This document shows, piece after piece, positions 26,891 through 40,317 of a DNA stretch of 64,000 nt. This DNA is from Trochalopteron elliotii. Taxonomy: Eukaryota; Chordata; Aves; Passeriformes; Leiothrichidae. The notes below the pieces were generated by a model. The model saw only the letters and a program-made list of their open reading frames with translations, was not told the origin of the DNA and did no database searches. The stretch spans positions 3,048,758-3,112,757 of the forward strand of contig JANPWX010000038.1 in NCBI GenBank assembly GCA_024734555.1, in the 5' to 3' direction. The position numbers and the translations under genes were made by a program. Numbering within the stretch: the first letter of the stretch is position 1; the number at the start of each line of letters is the position of its first letter.

Positions 26891-28841
26891 GACCTACTCT
26901 ACTGATTAAAAAAGATATCTTGTCATCCTGAGCCCTTTGAAAATTCAGTGTTCCACCAAAGAAGGACAAATAGAACATTTGCAATTGTTTTAAAAGAATA
27001 GCTATCTCAAATGTCAATCTGATATTGCAGAAGCAATGATATGCCTAATTCTGATCAGCATATACAAAGACAGTGCAAAAGAGCTTGAAGGGGGATGGTA
27101 AACAGCCAAAATATAAGAGTGATCAGATGTGTGGAAAACTCTATAGCTTAGCTAAAAAACAAAAACAAAAACCAAACAAAAAACAACAACAACAACAAAA
27201 ATTGGAAGTCAATATAGCATTGAATGATATTGAGGGACTAAGCCAGGAATGATTTTTTGCTGTTTCTTCTGAGACAAGGACATGTGAATGAATGATCAAT
27301 GAAATCATCATAGAGCAAGTTTAAAGCAAATTAACAGAATTTATTTTCCACCAAAAAAAAGTGTAACTGCAATGCAGACTCATGTGGAATGGGGAGGCCA
27401 AACTTTAAAATTAGTTTAAAAAGGAACTGACAAATCCTCAAAAGAGAAAGTAATCAATATTTTTAAAATAAGGTGCTCCAGACACACCCCACAATTCAAG
27501 AGAATATTTTCTGATTATGAGACCGATATAGGGAAAGTCTAACAGAAATATTTTTTTTCCTTTTTCCATGCCACAGATTTCCTAATCTGCAGGTACCCAG
27601 GCTGTTGAAAGTAAGAAACTGCTCTTTGGAGACAAAGAAGATGGCTTTACACATTACAAAAGTATATATATAATTATATTTTTTCTGCCCTTCCCAGCTG
27701 AGGAGAGGAGTGATACAGCAGCTTTGGTAGGCACCTGGCATCTAGCCTGGTTCAACCCATCACAGTTTACAACAACAGAATCACTGTCACATACTCTTGG
27801 ATGACTTAATCCAGTAGACCAATTTTAGGCAGTTGAGTAGAAGGTCAAATATGCCCTGACTGAGATCTGGTTTGCACACACTCAAATTCACATAATCCTG
27901 AAAACACAGGAGGATTCTTGTATAAGTAAAATTTATAGGGGCATACAACATCGGGGCATAAACGCTAGTTTCTCCATTAAAAATCCAAATGGAATACTTC
28001 TGAAACGAGTGCTGTTATGGGTAGAACTATCAGCAACCCAATCCTTCCCAACTGTCTACCTCAGTTGCATAAGAAGCTTCCCACAAACTTGAAAAGTAAC
28101 ATCATTTGCATCTAGAAGTAAAAGGAACTGCAAGACTTTTAAAATTGGCACTTTTAAAGGCCATCTTTTGCAGATATGGAGATACTTTGGGAAAAGGCAG
28201 GCTTTGCATGGTGCAGTTCATCAGGAATAATCAATAAGCACCAGTGTATCCACAAGCTGCCTTTCTACTTACCTACTTATACACTTACATTTATATTTTT
28301 GATGTACATACCTGAAATGCAAAGAAATAACTTGCCATTGCCTACATTTCTAGGTTTAGAACAGGAATGAAACATAGCCTTGGCAAAAGGCTACCACACT
28401 TTAAAACTCTGCTATTCAAAAAGAGAAAAAAAAAGAAAAAAAAAAGGGAGGAAATAGATGAGTGAGCGGAAAAAATCTGATAAGTTTGAAAAAGAAGATT
28501 GAACAGTAGCAAGAAGATATGTAAGTTGGGCTGCATGAATAGGCAGCAATATATTGATTGAGATGCTTCCCCTGTGTCTCTACCAATTTACGGCAAGCAA
28601 CTGGTTCTGCAGCTGTGTCAGTAGAACTGCTGTTTGTCAGTACATCAACAATTTACAGCTCTTCCACTCATGTACATATGTGTAACATCAGCCAGGCCTC
28701 AGCTGAACTATGTATTAGCATGATAAAAGAGGTGGAATTATGGATTTCTGGAGAAATGGAGAGCTAGGAAAAAAGTCACAAGTATTGATTATAATTGAAT
28801 ATGCTCAAGAAAAACCATATAGGAGTTTTAAAAGCTCTTAC
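26891..28841. other. AT-rich non-coding DNA
   Basis: An A-rich/(CAA)n tract lies at 27152-27201 and an A-rich run at 28421-28445. A minus-strand acceptor/donor pair (28310 to about 28270) encloses an exon-like 39 bases open in one frame, but this is within chance expectation. Confidence 0.55.
27152..27201. repeat. A-rich / (CAA)n simple repeat
   Basis: The tract is A with isolated C residues, ending in about five CAA/AAC units (27183-27198). It is low-complexity sequence. Confidence 0.9.
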
Positions 28842-29016
28842 CTTCGCTTTGAGGTAAAAGTCACACAAACAGGTGTATAATCTGGGCAGGTTTCCAAATT
28901 CATCTTAAAAACTGATGCGTTGCTCACTCTGTTAAAAATGTTCATTCCGCCCATGACAACACAACGACGAGCACTGAGGATGTGATTTGGGCACATGCTG
29001 GTGCTCAGTAAGTCAT
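28842..29016 (-). CDS. Candidate internal exon of an unidentified gene
   Basis: On the minus strand a frame with no stop ends at a good splice donor (CGAAG|GTAAGAGC, GT at 28841-28840). If the acceptor is ...TGCTCTCCAG|AT (AG at 29018-29017) the exon is 175 bases, entering in phase 1 and leaving in phase 2. The encoded segment is protein-like and cysteine-containing, including SMCPNHILSARRCVVMGG, then SVFKMNL and CPDYTPVCVTFTSKR. It carries five CpGs, unusual in this desert and consistent with constraint on arginine and alanine codons. Against it, the acceptor tract is weak and 60-codon frames are common here. I do not recognise the protein; the last segment recalls a Kazal-type C..Y.PVC but lacks its GxDG. 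Another acceptor between 29016 and 29060 is possible. Confidence 0.3.
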
Positions 29017-30599
29017 CTGGAGAGCACCATGACTTGACAGATACCTCATTGAATCAAAACAGGTGATACTCACAGACACCTTGGAAACCCCTATCTAGCC
29101 ATTTCCTTTATTACGCTATTTATGTAGGGCTGGAGATACAGCTGGTGTTTGTTCCCATTGCCTACATTTTGAATGAATTTGTCTGGCCTAGACACACACA
29201 CTGATGTTTCCAGCTAATATGTCACTTGAAATTTATTTTCATTAGTGCAATTCTCAACCAGGAAACTGTTGATTAGCATATTCAAGCTGTGGGCACAATA
29301 TATCATTTTCTCTTTCACAGAGTAATGGATAAGAACATTGGAAAGGTTTGATTCAATTCCTGAACTTCCAAATTAGCCAGATTTGCTCCTCTTATTCTTA
29401 CTTCTTCCCCTGTCAGGTAATATTATATATATATATTATATCTCTCTCCATAAGCATATGCCAGGATTCAAGGTGGCAGGGACATAAAGTTAAGATGAAA
29501 TCCTCACAGTTATCAAAATTACTGTGCAGATGGATTAAAATTTCATTGCTCATGAATTGCACAGTTCACGAAATGCACTTCTGTAATAATTCTATCTCAA
29601 TGCAATGAGGTGGTAGATTCAGCTGAAAATATTTTACTAGGAGAGGTTTATGTTGGAACGCTGACTCTACAGTATCTGGGTGCTCTACAGCACAATGCTG
29701 ACTCCAAAAAAACCTTTGATATAAATAAGACAAATGATTTCCATATGCCTTACAATTCCACAACCCTCTTGACTGTGGAGCTAATCAGCTTTGTTATTGA
29801 GCTTAAAAAGCTCTCCAGTTACCAAGCTCCCATCTGGGCATATTCTGGGAAAGATAAAAATTTCCTCCCAGTTTCCTATCTGTGGACTAGAAACTCCAGT
29901 GGTGAAACTCTGAGATGATAGCAACTCAGAAGAAATCAATAGTAACCTGAAAGGTTAGTGATGTTAACAGTTAACAGCAATGAAATTTGCAGTGTGTAAA
30001 TGGACACTCAGGGAAATGGAAGGAAGCAACAGTGTTTCTGGTAGTTACTGAGAATTGCTGGGTTCGGTAAAGGAGAAGACAATAGAAAATCCTGGTTACT
30101 CTCAGCTCACTAAGGCTTTTCCGATTGACGTTAGGAATGACAAGGTTTGACTGATTTCTTCTGTGGTGAGAAAACTTACAGTCATACATGTGCAGTGCAT
30201 CTGCTTTGAAAATATGTCTCCAGATATCCATAGATGGCAACCTTTGTAGGACCTAAACCTTGATTAATGACTAACTAAGGGACCAGGGAAGGAGAAAAGT
30301 ACAACATCCTCCTCCTCATACAATAGTTTTCAATGTGATTGGTGACTGATATTTACCCAGTGTGGCATTAGAGAAATTATTTTGGTAGGCTATTTTTTCC
30401 TCTTGCAACACTGTTTGCTTTTATAGTTTTTCCTTTCATGTGTCTTTCTTTTCAAAAGGTAAGTAAAAACAGAGAATTATATCACTTCAGAAGGATCATC
30501 TAAATGTCATGTCATTCTAGGAAAGCAGCTTAGTGTTAGTGGACTGGAACAAGTGACACGAAAGCATGTAAATCACCAGGTCATTCGATACACAGAGAT
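29017..30599. other. Non-coding DNA flanking the candidate exon
   Basis: 29100-29330 has a balanced, motif-rich texture (for example TGATTAGCATATT, and TAATATGTCACTTG) like conserved non-coding DNA. A (TA)n run lies at 29418-29440. A perfect plus-strand donor consensus at 30459 has only pyrimidine-rich DNA before it. No gene is seen. Confidence 0.45.
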
Positions 30600-30985
30600 G
30601 TATCAGAGGGAGGGAGCTGGGATTGTTTAACCTGGGGACTCACAAGGGATCTTACCAGTGTGTACAAATACCTGATGGTGGATAGTAAACAGACGAAACC
30701 AGACTCTCCTCCATGGTTCCCTTGACAGGACAAGAGCCTCTGAGCATAAATTGAAAGAAAACTGAAAAAAAATCCAAGAAATTACATTTAAATGTAAGAA
30801 AAAAATTCTATTTACTGTGAGTACGATTGAGCAATGGAACATGTTGCCAATCTGGTTGTGGACTGTCCATGCTTGAGCAAAACTCAACTTGACACAGTCC
30901 TGAGCAACCTGGCTTTCAGGATATGAGGTGCACTACAATACAGCCTGAGCCCTTTCAACCTGTTATCCTATGTTACTAAATCTGT
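30600..30985 (+). mobile_element. CR1 LINE 3' end, divergent copy
   Basis: The text starts with the CR1 block 'ggagctgggattgtttaacctggg', corresponding to LGLFSLE. It continues through 'tacaaatacctga', 'caggacaagag', 'ttctatttactgtgag' and 'tggaacatgttgcc', the equivalents of YKYLK, RTRG, FFTV and HWNRLP. It ends in a 'cctgagcaacctggctt...cctttcaacctgttatcctatg' UTR of a different CR1 subfamily from the copy at 3 kb. Multiple indels and stops make it non-functional. Confidence 0.85.
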
Positions 30986-33900
30986 GTAATAATGCAGATT
31001 TTTCTTTGAATTAACCCAGGTGAAAAATTCTTATATGGTCTGCCCAAAAAGGCCCAAACTGCTTACAAGCAGAGAAAGATGTTGTAGGGTGAAAAAGAAA
31101 GAACACTTCCTACACCCTATTGATAGCTCAGATCAGATTGAAATTTGAGTACATTAATTCCTTGTAAGCACATTTTGAGTATTTATACTACTACAGGAAT
31201 GAGTGCTCCAGAAATAAATATGACATTTACAGTTACTTAAACTCCTTGCAGTACAGGATTAAAATAATCCAAATCCCAGCCCAGGAGGTTGTATGAGAAC
31301 TGAAACTGTGTAGAGTAACACCCAATTTGCAGCTAAATTAAAGCACAAGATTTTATCCAAATTGCACTTTAAAAGCTGTGAGAATAAGGCAAGTGTTCCA
31401 ATTATAACTCACACGGGTCTATTAATTGTTTCTGTAAGTACAACATGCTTATGGAAAATCTAGTCAGAGACATCCAATTAGATACAGAATAAAGAGACAA
31501 GCTGCCTTCAAGAAGTCAATTTATTTGGTTCTGGTAAGTTTTTCTATTAAGAAAAGTATTTTCTACCCTCTGATTTTTAGCACTCACTTTTTACTTACAT
31601 TGTGTTTTCATACTCTTCCTGCAATTACACTGCTATATACAGTGTGGGAATAAAGAGCTCCCTAAAGCACACAACTTTCTTTATACCCCATTAACAATCT
31701 TACTTCCACCTAAAGTTTTATCAAAAATTAGAAAAAAAGAAATCCGACTTTCCCAAGGAGCAACTTCTCCAAAAAAACAAATCAATACACAAGTTCACAA
31801 AACCTTTTTTTTAATGCAATTTCAAGCATGAGAGCATTTTGAAAATTAGCTGTGAAGTCAATCTCCACATTATTTTTCCTTCACTCCATGACCAACATGT
31901 TCACTATGCTTTGCTTACAGTAAGTCATCACAAGACATTGGCATTGAACATATGGAACAAAGGATACCAATCACTCCCAATCAAACACTGACCTGACTGA
32001 ACAGCAGAGGTTAAACTCAAGAGACACCTACACCAATTTCACTTAAATCCACAATCTTGGAGAAGTAAGGTGGAAGGACCAAGGGTAAGCTGGAAGCCAT
32101 GGAAAGCAAACTGAAGTGGTTTGTGTATATAGCCTTTCTACTGAGCCAGGCACACACCAACACCAAAGGAATGTTCCAGCTGCTTTCTCATCTGATGTGC
32201 AGTGCCAGACAATAGAATAAACAAAAATCATGGTTCCTCACTAAAGAGATCCCAGTGGGACTTGCTGAAAAAGCAGAAAACATCTTTGGGCCTGAGGTAT
32301 GAAAGGGCCCCAAGGTATAAAACTGAGGCAGCATGTCCATACCTGACAAACAGCACCAGCCACCAGTGTTTAATTATTATTTACTGAATGACTAATATCA
32401 AAATACTTGCTTGTTTAGTATCAGTGAAGATTGAAGTGGCACTTTTAAAAATATTGCTCAATAATGTTATTTTGACATTTTTCTCTTGATAAGTCAGATT
32501 AATAGTGCCTAAGTATGTCTTTCAGAAGCACAGATCAGTATTTAAAACAGATAAAAATTGGGATCCTGAAATGCTCACTTCTTCATAATAATAAGGTGTT
32601 AAATCAAATGAGCCTTAATTTGAGATAGTTTTTTGTTCATGAATTCTAATATGGCTCTTCAACTTTAAAAATAAGGAGATTTTAATAGACATTTAGGTAT
32701 TGATTTAAAGGTTTAATTTTAGCCAGTCAGTTTTCAGGTTTTGTCCATTTTCACGTGTTCTCTATAGCTTGCAACGATCATATTAAGGAAATGCAATTAC
32801 TTGCACATAGCAGAGACTGAAAGCACAGCAGTAAAATTACAGTCTTTTTCAGCTCATACAGTCTTTTCATGTTAATAATTTATATACAAGGGAATTTTTG
32901 AGTTGTCATATTATCATGCATAACTGATATAGAGACAGGCTTATATGAAGGTTAGGCTGTAGAAGAAAAGAAATATTTAAGCAACTACAGAAACATAATA
33001 TGAGAGATTAAGAGAAATCCTGCAAAAAAATCTTAAAACCTTCAAATTATCAGGACGTGAAGAAAAAAAGAGGTCAGATAAATACATGAAAATATTATTA
33101 TATAAAAGGTTTAATACAAATATAGGAAGATCAAGTGAAAAGAGATAAAAGATTCCTGACTAATGAAAACAAATCAAAGAAGCCTGGAAGCAGTTCAGAA
33201 AGAGAGATGAGAAAGATTTTTTTTTCAGAATGACAAGCACCACCGAAAGCTATTTCGAGATTTGTTCTGAGGATGGCCCTGTTCACATTCTTAAGAATAA
33301 ATTTGATTGATCTGGAAGGTGAAAATAAAACCCCCATTGACTCTTCAAGAATTTAATAGGGTAAATTAAAATAAACTTCTTTTCTTTTGATTGTTGAGTA
33401 TGCAAAATGGTCTGCCTAACAAACAAGAGTATTGCAGAAGTGAACCTGCTGTTTTGAAAGTTAAAAATAACTTTTTACTTTGTGTGAATTACTCTGAACT
33501 GAAAAAGAAATAAAATCCATCTAAGAGAAAACAATAATAAAAAATTACCTCTCAGATATTTCAGGAAAATTCTTCACATGGTGATTATAAAAGACAATCC
33601 TTAGAAATGTTGGTGCTAAAAATACTAATGCAGAACATGAAATAATATCTCATTATTAAATTGTCAGGCAGTTGCCTGGAGAGAAGCTTAAGAAAATGTA
33701 GAAGTAAATCCATTATTTTCAATGAATATATTATCTTCTTTAAAGTAGTCTTGAAAACTTTGCTAAAAGCCAACTCCATGCAGTTACAGATAAATTGATT
33801 TCTTAGTAATAATTGTGCTATCCTACTTAACCCACAAGTACAGGGAGATCTAATGCTGTGTCTTGCACTCATGCATGTGTCATTTGTTCCATATCAAACC

Positions 33901-36900
33901 TGATATTGAAGCAAAAACTTGTAATTGCTATTCAAATGATTTAACTAGAGAAGTGAGCAGGGGTGTTAAATGTACAGTTGGATGGTTTGTATCTTTGCAC
34001 TATAATCATTGACATTCCATTAATGCACAAGATTTCCAAAAAAACCCAGTGGAAATCAAATTAATAGTCTTCATCAAAAATATTTTCTTTTGGAGCATGA
34101 CCTGAAGAACTGAATTTCTTACCAAATATTCTGATTTTAGCCCAGATTTCTCTTTTCTTTCCTATCGTATATCTCAGTTATAATACTTTATACTTTGCAA
34201 GCACAGATTTTAGTCACTAGTCATGCAAAATACAGACCTCAGCATCTACTGTCTGAACAAAGATAATAGAAATTGTCCTAAAAGCAACATTGAGAGTCAA
34301 CAGTAAGATCTGTTGATTGAGCCACAATGATTTAAGCACAGCTGATTTTTTTTTTACCTAAATTTATCAATCAGATCCATTGTCATCATGCTTATAGTGC
34401 CATCACATAGAAATGTTTAACAAATTGTAGAATTAGCATCACTTTAGAAAGGGACATGAGTGTAGTAAATGTTTGTCAGCTCAGAGAGAAAACCCTTTTC
34501 AACCATCAAACATAGTTTATTTTACTGTCAGTGGGTTTTTTTTTTTTTTTCCCATAAGAGGTGCTATCTCATACAAGAGCTTTGCAGCTGGTACTTCTAG
34601 AAATACCTTGTCCATTGACAGGCAGAACTGGCTGTACTCCAAACAGCTACATGTTGCAGCTGAGATGGAAATCCATAGCCAGAAACAGATTGTGTGAGCA
34701 GAAAAACACTTGGACAGGCACTCAGAAAGTTGTCACATAAATGGGCGCCTGTGAAGAAGCAGACAAACCCTGAAAAATAAAAAAGTTACTTCTGTTCTGA
34801 TCTGAAAACAGCTTTAATACTAGCAAACAAAAGGAGAAAAAAAGCTTTCATGCAGTGTGAAGCATGAAAGAATGCTTTAATCAAAAACTGATATCACAGA
34901 GATGTGGCAATTTATATTTTGCCTAATTACTGATTTGTTAGTTACACAATTAACCATGAGAAGCCTAAGGCAGGAATTTATGTTGAAGATACTTTGAAGG
35001 CAGGAATTTTTTTCATTAATAAGCAATCCCTGGTCCCAGCAACATCATAACACTATGTTTAAGTATACTAAAATCAGTCACCATTATACCACTAAGTGGT
35101 ATGGTCAGATTTGACATTAATATTTTGCACAGCTTTTCAGTTTTCATTTTCCCAGAATTACTGAATCTTTCATTATGATGTAGAATGTTCTCCATTCACA
35201 ACGGTGACAGCAGACAATTTGAGCATAATTTTCCCAAATTACATGTTTTCAAGTGGACAACTAATAATCAGGTAGAAGATAAGGTGCTCAAAGTCAAAAA
35301 ATTGTTGTTATTTACATTATACAGCTATTAAAAATCAGTATACCTACACAGAAATGTATGTTATTAAAAGCAGAGAAGATTTGTTCACTTCTCACATTTT
35401 TATGATGACAGATGCAGTGTGAATCCTTTTCTTTTTGGCCAGCTCTTCTTTAAAGCCTTCACTATAATGATCTTAAATGGCTTCATGCATGATATAAAGG
35501 ACACCGTGTTGCTATTTTTACTGTTGAAAAGACAGTTATTAAAAAAAAACACAAACCAATAATGGGGGTGTGGGGGTGTTCTAATTTTCATTGCTTTCAC
35601 TCAAATGTCTTTGCTGATTTTCCCTTGTCCTACTTCTTTTTCTGTTTATTATCATTGTTTTTCAAAAGCTGGTAAAATTTCTAATCATCAGTCTCTCCTT
35701 CCCCCACTTTTCTCACTTTTTCTCAGTTCTTGTGCTAATTCTTTAAGGTATCACCCTTGTCATTCATTAACACTCATTCCATTGCAAACTTTTTGTCCCA
35801 ACCTCTCAATTTTCCCAGTTTTCACAAGTAAGTCATATTTCCCTCTGCTCACTCATCTCACCCTTCTTAATCTGTCCCTGCTCTGTCACTGGTTCTCCCT
35901 CTCCTATGTATTCAGCAACTGATTCCAAAATAATTGACCCTCAGAAGAAGTCTCTACTTACAGAACAGATAGCACTGAGGAAACAGAATCTGAAGTGAAA
36001 CAGTGGCTGCTGAAGCTGTTGTCAAACCTAGCATTGAAAATCACCTCCTTGAGTCCTGGTCAGCTTGAACAATAAAACCATGTACTTACTGCCTTTCCCC
36101 TTCACTTCTCTCCCATCTTCTGTTTTCATCTTTTCTCTCCATATGTTCAAAAAACAGAAATCCAACCCCCTCTTACATGGGAACCAAGAGGTGATTATGC
36201 AAACTATTAGCATGATTTTTTCTCACCTAAAGGCATGCAGCACTGGAAAACCTTGTTACATCCTGTGATCAAGAATTTCATTTCCTTTATTGCCAGTATT
36301 ATGGAAACTCCTTCTTTGAAGCCAGGTCACTACTCTTCCCAACCCTTATTTTGAGATTAAGGAGATTTTTGGTTTGAAATTGCATTGCCTAAAGTTCACA
36401 GAAACTTAGCAACATATTAAAGCTAGCATTTAATTTTAAAACAATCACTTAATAAAAGTCAGCATTCAGCTCTTGAGGGATATTGTTCAATCACCGTCTT
36501 AAACTGTCTTCTAGCCCAGTTAAAGAAGTGGCTAAAGGACAGTGTCTGTAAGGACCATACACTTCTCTCAGATCTTGTGGTGACATAAAGTTACGACACG
36601 TAAGAGTGAATGATTGCACTGATAGCAGTGTTTTTCTGCTTCATTTGCCTCTATTTTACTTTACGGAAGAGGAATAAATAATTCCAAATTGGCAGTAATT
36701 TGAGAAAATCAAGCTAGGGATAATCCACTTGGTTTTGTACTTTGCCCACAGACAATTTGCAAGTCTTCCAGGAGCACATCTCTAAGCATAACTTCAGAGT
36801 AAGTAGGAGGATTTCCTTCAGTTATGGAGTGTTATAATAATATGGTACATCCTGGCATTAAGAATTAGAAACAAAGGTCAGCAAAACATATGCATATGTT

Positions 36901-39424
36901 GGTGCTTGTTGCTGTTTTTTTTTTTAAGAACAAACATGCCTACTTCTGCTAGCCACAGAGAGGTCTGAAATGTAGGAAAAACTCAGATTTCCATTTTGTT
37001 GCATTTTATTCTGTTTTGCCTTTCCAGGTGGTAGTCAGCAATTAGAGAGGGATATAACACTGGAGGCAGAAGGCTTTATTTCTAATACTTCAACTTTAAG
37101 CAGATGTAGTCAATTCAAAGATCAATAACAACAATAAACAAAAAAACCCCAAACCCATTCCATACTTCTAAGGCCATAAATAATAATAGATTGCTCCTCA
37201 GGCTTAAGACTTCATCTTGTACCCATAGTCTCCCAGCTTTTAAGGCAGAATCAGCTTGAATTCATCTGGCAACACAGGCAGAGCAAATTTGATTCTGTCC
37301 ACAAATCCCTGTGCAGATATGCCTTTGGACATCCCCATAGGAATAATCAGGAGCAGTTTGGCCTCATGTGTCTTAATTCATCCCTTAATCATTTTCTGAC
37401 TTCTCACTCAGGGGTTTCTGTCCAGTTGTTCCCAAAATCCTTGTGTATTTGGAAGCCTGGCAGTAAGTGAGAAAAATTTCCTAGACAATGCTTTTATTTC
37501 TCAACCACTGAATATACATTGCTTAAAGACTAGACCCACTAGTGCCCAGAGTTCCATTTATTTCTCAAAGACAACCAAATAATTTCAGACAGGCCTCTGA
37601 CTGAATAAGCTGAAGCTATACTTTTCCAAATCACCTTTTGGCAGCCTCATAGACATCTTTCATGATTATGATACAGCAATTAAAGGAGACTTTTCCTCTG
37701 GAGTCTTTAGAAACATTCAGTGCTCAATAAAATATCTGAGTTCATTTCAAGATATTAGCTTTTAAATACTAGTAAGTCTCACCCATAAAACAATACAAGC
37801 AGATGCAGTATTTATTTTTTTTCCTCCTACTATTTTTTTTATTTTCTTGTATTTTCATGCTCTCCGCTTAACTCACAAAACTCTACTTTTAAATAAACAG
37901 ATGTAAACTACCCTTTTAGCTGGATAGAAGAATACTACAGTCATACTTCACTGCTGCATATTTAAACAGTAGGTTTTGTGATGAACATGCATTTATTATT
38001 TACTGAAAATATATCAATAGATATATTTTGAATTAATAAAGATTAATTTGCTTGTGTTGTGATACTCTTCAAAGAATTAGAGGTGTGATTCAGTACCTAC
38101 AAAATTTAATGCAAAGCCTCTCACTGATCTTGGTGGATTTTGGCTCATATCCAAGTGGGGCCAAAAGTCAGGTCTTCCTCCCCTTCAGAAAACCAAGAAG
38201 GAATAAAATAAGAGAGAAAGAGGGGGAAGGCTTAAAAAAAGGAAGAGATTTGCAGATCAGTTTCCTGCAAAAAGAATACCATCCCCAATTACCAAAAATT
38301 CTTAGCAAATATAAACAATGCCTAGCAAAAAAGAATAACCAGGAGATCCACGAGAAATTTATTTTATTTCTGAAAGTTAATGCCTGAGTTTTCATGCAAC
38401 ATTTATCTTGTGTTTATTTGTAGAATCACTGCTTTGCCATTGCTTGTGTTGTGTAACTGGCCTGCCAACTGACACAGCTGTGCTACTGCTCAGTGCATGA
38501 GCTACTTTCCTGGCAGGCGAATCACTGAAAAATTAAAAAATAGTATGAAGATTTCTGAAACAGATTCTTGAAAATTTCTATGAATGTAATTATTTGTATA
38601 AGTAATAAGATGTATGGGGTTTTGATGATTATTTATTTTGTTTCAGTTAAAAAGTAATAAATGTTTTCTTTTATCTCAGCCAGTTCAAGCCTGTAATAAA
38701 CAAAGTATCAGTAGAATAACCTATATCTTTCTGTTAGATTTCTTCAAATTTTCCATTTCTGTATCTTGACAAATTGATGAACCAAGAAAGCACTAAAATT
38801 TGCTTTTAACCTCAAGTCTCTGAGAATGAGCCCTTTCAACACTGAATTTCTGCTCAAAATGGAGCTGATGCTAAAATACTGCATGACTACTTATGAGAAG
38901 CCTCCACAGCATTTCAATGTTAATGTGTTCACATTTATATTTATACCTAGAGGCAAAATTCTGATTTTCAAAAATATTGGTTTGGAAAAAAGCAAAATGT
39001 CACTCCTCTGAATGATCACAAATAAAAAGGATTGTAAAAACAGAAAAGTTAATTATCTGGTTTTATTTGCTATATTCATTCTACTTTTGCGTAAGGATTT
39101 TAGTCAGCAGTTCCTACCTCTGATTTCCTGATAGACAGCAAGAATGAATGCAGTTCTACGCATAAATGAAGTAATAAAAAGCAACCATAAAGACTACTCA
39201 GACAATTATAAGCACTCTAGAAGAACTATAACACGTATTAAATAATATGACTCAACAAGATGCAGAATCCTTGGGATTAAAAACAGCTAACAAGATCATG
39301 CATAATGAACAGAAGGCTGTAGGAATTTCTAGTTTTATTTAACTTGCTTTATTTTTTTTTCATAAAGTCTAATTGCATACTATTTTATGGAAAATTTATA
39401 GGGATTTCAGTGTAATAAGTAATC
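30986..39424. other. AT-rich non-coding DNA, no gene seen
   Basis: 31310-31480 has the motif-rich, non-repetitive look of conserved non-coding DNA. A poly-T run lies at 34536-34550. 35590-35930 and 36090-36140 are strongly pyrimidine-biased on the plus strand, which creates a spurious 105-codon frame at 35605-35922. The frame at 38052-38387 (111 codons) has a lysine-rich second half and no domain. No interspersed repeat is recognised. Confidence 0.6.
34536..34550. repeat. Poly-T run
   Basis: Fifteen uninterrupted T residues between ggg and ccc. Confidence 0.95.
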
Positions 39425-39427
39425 AGA

Positions 39428-39625
39428 TGGCAGTACAAGCCACAGCAGGAGAGGCTCCCACACCGGGCTCTTCTAAATTGATGCAAGTTACCCAGATAGA
39501 TATTTTTTCAGACAATGAAGTGTAAATCAGACCTTTTCTTTACCCTTGAGACTATCAGCCATCCTAGTAACAGGGAAGATGCATTTTCCCCATAGTAACA
39601 TAAAAAAAGCACACAACATTTTCAT
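39428..39625 (+). repeat. Diverged duplicated unit, copy A
   Basis: About 190 bases align with 40318-40495. Shared blocks are 'gcaggag.ggct', 'agt.taaatcag', 'cccttgag.ct', the identical 17-mer AGGGAAGATGCATTTTC, 'gtaaca...aaaaagcacaca' and 'tt.gag' in the same order and orientation. Copy A carries about 20 extra bases after the first block. It is either an old local duplication or two copies of an unrecognised interspersed repeat. No coding frame is shared between them. Confidence 0.75.
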
Positions 39626-40317
39626 TGGAGTTAGATGACCAAACAGCATTTATTTCTTTGAAGCCACAATGCCAAGGGTGTTTCAGTGCAGAATAAAAGT
39701 TGGCCAACCTCAAGTCATGTTCTTCAGCACAAAAATGGACTCACTTTGGTAGAAGAGACTGATATCATACATGAATACACTTATATTCTGCCACGACTAT
39801 GTGAAGCATTAACTTAATGAATTAGTTAACATACTTGTTAGAAAGAAAAAAATATCTTTCCCATATTCCAAAGTATTTATACATTCTCGGTCTGCTTCTT
39901 TCTTTTGTTTGATTTTAACCCAGAAACAGTTCCCTTTCCTAGAATCAGGACAATTTTAGCATCAAGAGAAGGAAAAAAACCCACTATCCTTGTTTAGCCT
40001 ACCCATTTGTGTTCTGTCAAGAGGAATTCTATCGATTCTATCATGTTGTTGTCATGTAGCACGCTATATGACAGTCTTCCCTGTTATCTGAATATATCTT
40101 GACAGGCTGAGGCATTGCAAGGCAGCAAACAAATACGTTTAAATCCCAGCAGTCTGCTATTGTTTCCAATCTGCATGTCAACAAATACATCACTGCTGAA
40201 AGCAGCACTGCCAGGCAGCTCAGAGGGAGTGTTACCTGAGGGTGGAGATCTGCTTCTGAGGACAAGGATGGACTGACCTCTATGCTGAACTCATCTGTTC
40301 TCCCCACACAAAGTAAC
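39626..40317. other. Spacer between the duplicated units
   Basis: Non-coding sequence, slightly richer in G+C toward 40080-40280. No repeat family or gene is recognised, and the minus-strand frame 40307-40041 (88 codons) has no domain. Confidence 0.5.

Noticed and set aside
28842..29016. Kazal-domain reading of the CPDYTPVC segment
   Set aside because: The diagnostic GxDG and the downstream tyrosine/cysteine pattern are absent.
35605..35922. 105-codon ORF on the plus strand
   Set aside because: Results from pyrimidine bias (few purine-containing stop codons) and has no domain.
36223..36260. 16-base minus-strand micro-exon that would bridge the 48.4 and 28.9 kb candidates in phase
   Set aside because: Five codons are no evidence, and phase agreement is easily accidental.
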